Source: Anaerocaecibacter muris
Lineage (GTDB): Bacteria; Bacillota; Clostridia; Christensenellales; Pumilibacteraceae
Assembly (NCBI RefSeq): GCF_943192945.1
Contig: NZ_CALPCE010000001.1
Location: 124,001-188,000, forward strand
Length of the DNA: 64,000 nucleotides
Reading direction: 5' to 3'
Below, piece by piece: positions 58,744 to 64,000 of the stretch. Every line of letters starts with the position of its first letter. The stretch's first letter is position 1. Under the pieces are notes generated by a model. That model ran no database searches. It saw only the letters and a list, made by a program, of their open reading frames with translations, and had not been told where the DNA came from. The position numbers were made by a program, and so were the translations under genes.

Positions 58744-59821
58744 CGGCATACGGACGGACAGTCTTAAAAGCGAGGAACGCGCGGCTTTGGCGCTTAAAGC
58801 GTTGTATCGCAGTTACGGTTACGGCGAATATAAACTTTCGGGGTTCGAGGATTATTCGCTGTATTCGGATAACAGCAGTTTCCTCGACGGCAAGGGCGTA
58901 TTGTCGTTCGGCGTAAACGGCAGATTGCTCGCGCTTCGCCCCGATGTGACTTTGAGCGTTGTTAAAAACGTAAATGCGATCGGCGCAACCGATAAATTGT
59001 TTTACGACGAGCGTGTGTATCGCAAGGCGGCGGGAAGCGGCGAATTTTCGGAACTGCGGCAGATAGGCGTGGAAGTTATAGGCAATATCGACGGTGTTAC
59101 GGAAACGGAGGTTTGCGAGCTTGCGCTCAAAACTCTCGATTGCGTGAGCGACGGATATATTCTCGACGTGTCGCATGCGGGTATTATAGAAAAACTGTTG
59201 AACGGCATGGGGCTTACGGGCGGCGCGCGCGCGGCGGCGACGGCGTGTTTGCAAAACAAGAACGCGCACGATTTTTTGCGGGTTGCGCACGATTGTCGCG
59301 ACAGCATTTTTGCCGACGAGTTCGTCAAACTGATAACGCTGCCCGTACAGCCCGAAGCCGCGATTGCGGCGTTAAGCAAAAACGCCGCGACCGTCGGAAT
59401 ACAGTCGGAGCTTGATGAATTGTCGCGCATAGCGGCGACCGATCCAAAACACATGGAAATAGATTTTTCCATAGGCGGTGATGCGGACTATTACAGCGGT
59501 GTTGTGTTTAAAGGTTTTACGCGCGGCGTGCCTTACGCGACGCTATCGGGCGGGCGGTACGATAAGTTGCTTAAAAAGTTCGGAAAGTCGTCCGCCGCCG
59601 TCGGCTTTGCTCTGTACCTCGGCGAGCTGTGCGACTGTTTTTCGGACGCGCCCGATCGCCCCGACGCCGTGGTCGTTTACGACCGAACGACAGCGGAACA
59701 AGCGGTTAAAAAGGCGGCGGAATTGCGTGCGCGCGGGCTTAACGTGCTGTTGAGCGGCGAAAAGCGCGACTACGGCGACGGCGTTAAAGTTTACGGAACG
59801 GAGGGCGAATACGGTGATTAA
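58733..59821 (+). CDS. hisZ: ATP phosphoribosyltransferase regulatory subunit
   Basis: 362 residues. A paralogue of histidyl-tRNA synthetase that lacks tRNA charging and forms a complex with short HisG, giving it activity and feedback control by histidine. Class II synthetase-like stretches: ALRPDVTLSVVKN, ELRQIGVEVIG, and PYATLSGGRYDKLLKKFG. The start overlaps hisR and the end overlaps hisG by 8 nt. The tRNA anticodon-binding domain of HisRS is reduced, as expected for HisZ. Confidence 0.93.
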   Translation: MKINGIRTDSLKSEERAALALKALYRSYGYGEYKLSGFEDYSLYSDNSSFLDGKGVLSFGVNGRLLALRPDVTLSVVKNVNAIGATDKLFYDERVYRKAAGSGEFSELRQIGVEVIGNIDGVTETEVCELALKTLDCVSDGYILDVSHAGIIEKLLNGMGLTGGARAAATACLQNKNAHDFLRVAHDCRDSIFADEFVKLITLPVQPEAAIAALSKNAATVGIQSELDELSRIAATDPKHMEIDFSIGGDADYYSGVVFKGFTRGVPYATLSGGRYDKLLKKFGKSSAAVGFALYLGELCDCFSDAPDRPDAVVVYDRTTAEQAVKKAAELRARGLNVLLSGEKRDYGDGVKVYGTEGEYGD

Positions 59822-60437
59822 TATCGCGTTGCCAAAGGGCAGGCTGGGCGAAAAAGCATACGCATTGTTTACCGCCGCGGGTTACGGCGACGGGCGGTCG
59901 GATATAGGCAGGCGGTTGTCGTTCCGCGACGAAAAAAGCGGGTTCAATTATTTTTGGGTCAAGCCGTCGGACGTTGCGATTTACGTCGAGCGCGGCGCGG
60001 CGGATGTCGGGGTTGTCGGTAAAGACGTTTTGGACGAGGACAGACCCGACGTGTACGAACTGACCGATTTAAAAATAGGCAAGTGCAAGATGTGCGTTGC
60101 GGCGCGCGCCGATTTTAAAGACGATTTTTCGCGTCCGCTACGCGTTGCGAGCAAGTTTGTGCGCAGTGCGGAGCAATACTATTCGTCGGTCGGTCGGCGC
60201 ATTACGGTTATAAAGCTCAACGGGTCGGTCGAGCTTGCGCCCATACTCGGACTGTCCGACGTTATCTTCGACATAGTGGAAACGGGCGACACGCTAAAAG
60301 CCAACGGCTTGCGAGTGATCGCGCAGGCAAACGAAATAAGCGCGCGCTTTATCGCCAACAAAGCGGCGTATAAATTCAAGCGCGATATAATTTCGCGGCT
60401 TGTCAAGCAACTGGACGGAGTGACCGAAAATGATTAA
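59814..60437 (+). CDS. hisG: ATP phosphoribosyltransferase, short form
   Basis: 207 residues with a GTG start after GGAGG. Catalyses the first step of histidine synthesis. The N-terminus reads INIALPKGRL; DVGVVGKDVL and the PRPP-binding ELAPILGLSDVIFDIVETGDTLKANGL region are conserved. The C-terminal regulatory domain of the long form is absent, which matches the HisZ partner just upstream. Confidence 0.95.
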   Translation: MINIALPKGRLGEKAYALFTAAGYGDGRSDIGRRLSFRDEKSGFNYFWVKPSDVAIYVERGAADVGVVGKDVLDEDRPDVYELTDLKIGKCKMCVAARADFKDDFSRPLRVASKFVRSAEQYYSSVGRRITVIKLNGSVELAPILGLSDVIFDIVETGDTLKANGLRVIAQANEISARFIANKAAYKFKRDIISRLVKQLDGVTEND

Positions 60438-61707
60438 ACCTGTAATTTATAACGGCGAAAAAGCCGAGGCGTTGTTCGGCGCGCGCGAGGAAGCGAGCGA
60501 CAAAGCGGAACAAACCGTCAAGGCTATAATATCGGACGTGCGCGACCGCGGCGACGCGGCGTTGCGCGAATATTCCGCCAAGTTCGACGGGTATACGGGC
60601 GCGGAACTCGAAGTTACGCAAGCGGAGTCAGACCGAGCGGAACGCGAAGTCGCGCCCGAATTCAAAGAAACGCTTTTGCGCGCCGCGGACAACATACGCG
60701 CTTTTCACGCGCGGCAAAAGCGCGACGGGTTCGAGCTTAATGCGGACGGTCGGATCGTCGGGCAAAAGGTGATACCGCTTGCGCGCGCGGCGATTTACGT
60801 TCCCGGCGGCACGGCGGCGTATCCGTCTACCGTGCTTATGAACGCTATTCCCGCGAAGATAGCGGGCGTGGGCGAGGTGATTATGGCGACACCCGTGAAA
60901 GCGGACGGCAAAGTCAAGCCCGAAGTGCTTGCCGCAGCGCGCGTTTGCGGCGTTGACAGGGTGTTTAAAATGGGCGGCGCGCAGGCGATAGCCGCGCTCG
61001 CATACGGCACGGAAAGCGTGCCCAAGGTCGATAAAATAACGGGGCCGGGAAACATATTTGTAGCGACTGCGAAACGACTTGTTGCGGGCGTTGCGTGCGG
61101 AATAGACATGATAGCGGGTCCGAGCGAAATATTGGTTGTGGCGGACGGCGGCGCAATTGCGGAACACGTCGCGGCGGATTTGCTGTCGCAAGCGGAACAC
61201 GATGCGCTTGCTTCCGCGGTGCTTATCTGTGACGACGTAAAGTTTGCCGAGCGCGTTATTTCGTGCATGTACAGGCGATTGGAGCGATTGCCGCGCCGCG
61301 AAATTGCGACGGCGTCCGTCGAGAACAACAGCAAGGTTATAATTACCGACAGCGTGGCGACTGCCGTCGGGCTTGCCGACGAATATGCGCCCGAGCATTT
61401 GGAACTGTGCGTAAAAGACCCGTTCGCTTTGCTCGATAAAGTGCGCAATGCGGGGTCGGTGTTCCTCGGCTACAACACGCCCGAAGCGGTGGGCGACTAC
61501 TTTGCGGGCGCAAATCACACACTGCCGACAAACGGCACGGCTCGGTTTTCGTCGCCGCTCGGCGTGGAGGATTTTGTAAAAACAACGCAGTACATATACT
61601 ACGACGAGAGTGCGATTTGCCGCGCCGCGGACGATGTTGCTCGGTTCGCAAGAGCGGAAGGGCTGACGGCGCACGCGGAGAGCGTGGAGGTGCGGGCGGA
61701 GAAATGA
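60430..61707 (+). CDS. hisD: Histidinol dehydrogenase
   Basis: 425 residues, overlapping hisG by 8 nt. Zinc enzyme performing the last two oxidations to histidine. Motifs: IYVPGGTAAYPSTVLMNAIPA, KITGPGNIFVATAKRLV, GPSEILVVAD, QAEHD, EYAPEHLEL, and GANHTLPTNGTARFSSPLGVEDF. Complete. Confidence 0.96.
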   Translation: MIKPVIYNGEKAEALFGAREEASDKAEQTVKAIISDVRDRGDAALREYSAKFDGYTGAELEVTQAESDRAEREVAPEFKETLLRAADNIRAFHARQKRDGFELNADGRIVGQKVIPLARAAIYVPGGTAAYPSTVLMNAIPAKIAGVGEVIMATPVKADGKVKPEVLAAARVCGVDRVFKMGGAQAIAALAYGTESVPKVDKITGPGNIFVATAKRLVAGVACGIDMIAGPSEILVVADGGAIAEHVAADLLSQAEHDALASAVLICDDVKFAERVISCMYRRLERLPRREIATASVENNSKVIITDSVATAVGLADEYAPEHLELCVKDPFALLDKVRNAGSVFLGYNTPEAVGDYFAGANHTLPTNGTARFSSPLGVEDFVKTTQYIYYDESAICRAADDVARFARAEGLTAHAESVEVRAEK

Positions 61708-62765
61708 GCGAGTATTTTTCTCAAAGGCTGGCGGAGCTAAAACCGTATACTGCGGGCGAACAGCCCAAAGACGGACGGTATATAAAACTAAATACCAACG
61801 AAAATCCTTACTTCCCGTCGCGCTATGCGGTCGGTAAAATAGACGGAGCACGGCTTGACGGATTGCGGCTGTATTCCGATCCCGATTGCGAACAGCTTAC
61901 GACGGCGATTGCGCGGTATTATAACGTAAAGCCGAGCAACGTTTTGCCCTCTAACGGGTCGGACGAAGCGCTTGCGTTTTGCTTTGCGGCGTTCGGCGAC
62001 TGCGGCGTTGTTTTTCCGGACGTTACTTACGGGTTTTATAAAGTTTTCGCGCGACTGTTCGGCGTGAGTTACGACGAGATCCCGCTCGATTCGGATTTCT
62101 CGGTGCGAGTAGACGACTATATCGGCGTGGGCAAAACCGTTGTGCTTGCCAACCCCAACGCGCAGACGGGTATGTATTTGCCGTTAAAAGAAATAGAACG
62201 CATTGTTGCGGGCAATCCCGACAACGTCGTGATTATCGACGAAGCGTATATCGACTTCGGCGGCGAGAGCGCGGCGCGATTGACGGAGAAGTACGGTAAT
62301 CTGATTGTCGTCCAAACATTTTCAAAATCGCGTTCGCTCGCGGGCGCGCGCGTCGGGTACGCAATTGCTTGCGACGCGCTTATAGCGGACTTGCAGCGCG
62401 TAAAGTTTTCGTTTAACCCGTACAACGTCAACAGTTTGTCATGTGCGCTTGCTTCGGCGGCTATGGACGACAAAGCGTATTTCGAGCAGTGCACGGCTAA
62501 AATAATCGCGACGCGCGCCGACTTGACAAAAAGATTGCTCGCGCTCGGTTATACGGTTATTCCGTCGTCGGCGAATTTCGTGCTTGCCAAAAGCCCTGAA
62601 ATAGGCGGCGCGGAGCTGTACGCGTTACTTAAAAAAGCGGGTATACTCGTCAGGCATTTCGACGACGCGCGCATTGCGGATTATATAAGGATTACGGTAG
62701 GCACGGACGAACAAACGGCGGCGCTTCTTAAAGCCGTCGGAGAATTGGAGGAAAAATATGCGTAA
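61704..62765 (+). CDS. hisC: Histidinol-phosphate aminotransferase
   Basis: 353 residues from the ATG at 61704, which overlaps the hisD stop (ATGA), with GGCGGAG upstream; longer in-frame starts lie within hisD. PLP class II aminotransferase: [21 protein letters not shown], the ANPNAQTG segment (usually NPNNPTG), [11 protein letters not shown] Lys in [15 protein letters not shown], and the arginine in the C-terminal YIRITVGT. Confidence 0.95.
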   Translation: MSEYFSQRLAELKPYTAGEQPKDGRYIKLNTNENPYFPSRYAVGKIDGARLDGLRLYSDPDCEQLTTAIARYYNVKPSNVLPSNGSDEALAFCFAAFGDCGVVFPDVTYGFYKVFARLFGVSYDEIPLDSDFSVRVDDYIGVGKTVVLANPNAQTGMYLPLKEIERIVAGNPDNVVIIDEAYIDFGGESAARLTEKYGNLIVVQTFSKSRSLAGARVGYAIACDALIADLQRVKFSFNPYNVNSLSCALASAAMDDKAYFEQCTAKIIATRADLTKRLLALGYTVIPSSANFVLAKSPEIGGAELYALLKKAGILVRHFDDARIADYIRITVGTDEQTAALLKAVGELEEKYA

Positions 62766-63369
62766 CGCACAAATAAGCCGAAAGACGGCGGAAACGGATA
62801 TAACTTTGTCGCTCGATTTAGACGGCGGCGCGCGCGCTATCGGTACTGGGTGCGGGTTCTTGAACCACATGTTGGAACTGTTCGCCGTACATTCGGGTTA
62901 CGGTTTTACGGTGTGTTGCGTAGGCGACAGCGACGTGGATTTTCACCACACGACGGAGGACGTCGGAATTGCGCTCGGTCAGGCGTTTAAAGCGGCGCTC
63001 GGCGACAAACGCGGCATTGCGCGATATGCGGATATAACTTTGCCAATGGACGAAGCGTTGGTGCTGTGCGCCGCGGACGTAAGCGGGCGCGCGTATCTTA
63101 ATTTCGACGTGGAGTTGCCCGCCGCAAAGGTGTTTGACGGCGAGGACGAAATAACCGTTAAAAAAGTGGGGTTGTTCGACAGCGAACTTGTCGAGGAATT
63201 TTTTATAGCGTTCACGCGCGAAGCGGGCGTCACGTTGCATTTTAAAAAGTTGTACGGAAAGAATACTCACCATATTATAGAGTGCGTGTTTAAAGCGTTT
63301 GCGCGCGTTATGCGCGCGGCGACTGTAATTGTCGGCGGCGGCGTGCCGTCGAGCAAGGGCGTGTTATGA
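62758..63369 (+). CDS. hisB: Imidazoleglycerol-phosphate dehydratase
   Basis: 203 residues, single-function form without a phosphatase domain, which agrees with the separate PHP phosphatase gene at 57381. Metal-binding motifs: [30 protein letters not shown], the SGRAYLNF segment and [15 protein letters not shown]. Overlaps hisC by 8 nt and hisH by 4 nt. Confidence 0.96.
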   Translation: MRNAQISRKTAETDITLSLDLDGGARAIGTGCGFLNHMLELFAVHSGYGFTVCCVGDSDVDFHHTTEDVGIALGQAFKAALGDKRGIARYADITLPMDEALVLCAADVSGRAYLNFDVELPAAKVFDGEDEITVKKVGLFDSELVEEFFIAFTREAGVTLHFKKLYGKNTHHIIECVFKAFARVMRAATVIVGGGVPSSKGVL

Positions 63370-63971
63370 CGGTCGGGATCATAGATTACGGTTGCGGAAA
63401 TTTGTTTTCGCTCCGCAGTTCGTTTAGCAGAATAGGCGCGCGCGCGACTGTCACGTCGGACAAAGCCGAGCTTATTAAGTGCGACAGAATTGTCCTCCCG
63501 GGGGTGGGCGCGTTCCCCGAAGCAATGCAAAAACTTAACGGAGCGGAGCTTGTCGGCACGGTAAGAGACATGGCGGCAGGCACGCCGCTACTCGGAATTT
63601 GCCTCGGCATGCAAATGCTTTTCGACAGAAGTTCGGAGTTCGGCGAGTGCGACGGATTGGGCATGATAAAAGGCAACGTCGTGCCGCTCGACTGTGCGGC
63701 TGTCGGACTTAAAGTGCCGCAGATGGGCTGGAACGCGCTTAAAATCGACAAGGGCTGCCCGCTGTTCAAGTATACGCGCAACGGCGACTATGTTTATTTC
63801 GTGCACTCTTATCACGCTGTCAACTGCGGCGAGAGCGTGACGGCGACCGTCGATTACGGCGGCGACGTGACGGCGGCGGTTTCTTGCGGACATGTGTTCG
63901 GAACACAGTTCCACCCCGAAAAAAGCGGCGAAGTCGGGCTGAATATTTTGCGCGCGTTTACGGAGTTATGA
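63366..63971 (+). CDS. hisH: Imidazole glycerol phosphate synthase, glutaminase subunit
   Basis: 201 residues. Class I glutamine amidotransferase that feeds ammonia to HisF. N-terminal [15 protein letters not shown]; oxyanion [10 protein letters not shown]; nucleophile Cys in [11 protein letters not shown]; and His-Glu pair in [13 protein letters not shown]. Starts at the ATGA overlap with hisB. HisF is presumably downstream of the window. Confidence 0.96.
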   Translation: MTVGIIDYGCGNLFSLRSSFSRIGARATVTSDKAELIKCDRIVLPGVGAFPEAMQKLNGAELVGTVRDMAAGTPLLGICLGMQMLFDRSSEFGECDGLGMIKGNVVPLDCAAVGLKVPQMGWNALKIDKGCPLFKYTRNGDYVYFVHSYHAVNCGESVTATVDYGGDVTAAVSCGHVFGTQFHPEKSGEVGLNILRAFTEL

Positions 63972-63975
63972 TGTT

Positions 63976-64000
63976 ATGAAAATTTTTCCTGCGATAGATA
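63976..64000 (+). CDS. hisA: HisA isomerase, first codons only (cut by window end)
   Basis: ATG at 63976 opens MKIFPAID, the typical N-terminus of phosphoribosylformimino-AICAR isomerase HisA, 4 nt after the hisH stop. Gene order (hisH then hisA) supports this. Only eight codons are visible. Confidence 0.7.

Overview
This window looks like a chromosomal segment from a Gram-positive, Clostridia-like bacterium (phylum Bacillota). The basis is: strong AAGGAGG-type ribosome binding sites; a his operon of the HisZ plus short HisG type with a YerC/HisR (TrpR-like) regulator; an argC-B-D-F arginine cluster; a CwlD-like amidase; LemA plus DUF2207; and BspA-type leucine-rich repeat and transglutaminase-like surface proteins. 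Coding DNA is moderately GC-rich (CGC, GCG and CCC codons are common) and promoters are AT-rich. The lineage is an inference; a Christensenellales-type gut clostridium would fit. No CRISPR array, insertion sequence, integrase or rRNA was seen.

Layout. 1-5739: end of glnS, an SDR-family protein with an altered active site, a short alaS lacking the C-terminal domain, and leuS. 5839-30859: a 25-kb run of eight same-strand genes that behaves like one operon behind a TTGACA-17-TATTAT promoter. It encodes a small membrane protein, a 2018-residue membrane-anchored BspA-like repeat protein, a GH3-like protein fused to a dead AAA domain, two membrane-anchored McrB-like AAA+ ATPases whose ATPase cassettes are almost identical DNA, a coiled-coil protein with a DUF2357/McrC-like region between them, and two large MBG/YDG-repeat proteins with transglutaminase-like domains. 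31099-36016: M1 peptidase lipoprotein, CwlD-like amidase, LemA and DUF2207. 36033-41756: shikimate pathway operon aroC-B-A-E-Q and an aroK fused to a HAD phosphatase. 41891-46077: phosphohexomutase, transketolase and a YfbR-like nucleotidase. 46175-46390: a tiny isolated transcription unit. 46404-52223 (minus strand): degV, a GNAT gene, argF, argD, argB and argC. 52403-57290: a zinc-ribbon membrane protein, tRNA-Leu(CAA), and a third transglutaminase-like surface protein. 57381-64000: a leaderless PHP histidinol-phosphatase gene, then hisR-hisZ-hisG-hisD-hisC-hisB-hisH-hisA (hisA cut by the window end).

The part most likely to be undescribed is the 5898-30859 operon. Two intact McrB-type ATPases with different membrane anchors, one inactive relative fused to an inactive GH3 fold, and a McrC-like coiled-coil partner without a visible nuclease are encoded together with very large predicted cell-surface proteins. 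My reading (inference) is a membrane-bound AAA+ machine built from McrBC-like parts that assembles, displays or remodels the surface proteins, with an overall logic similar to the known MoxR-DUF58-transglutaminase operons. The dead AAA domain was recognised by aligning it by eye with its neighbours and needs a profile search.
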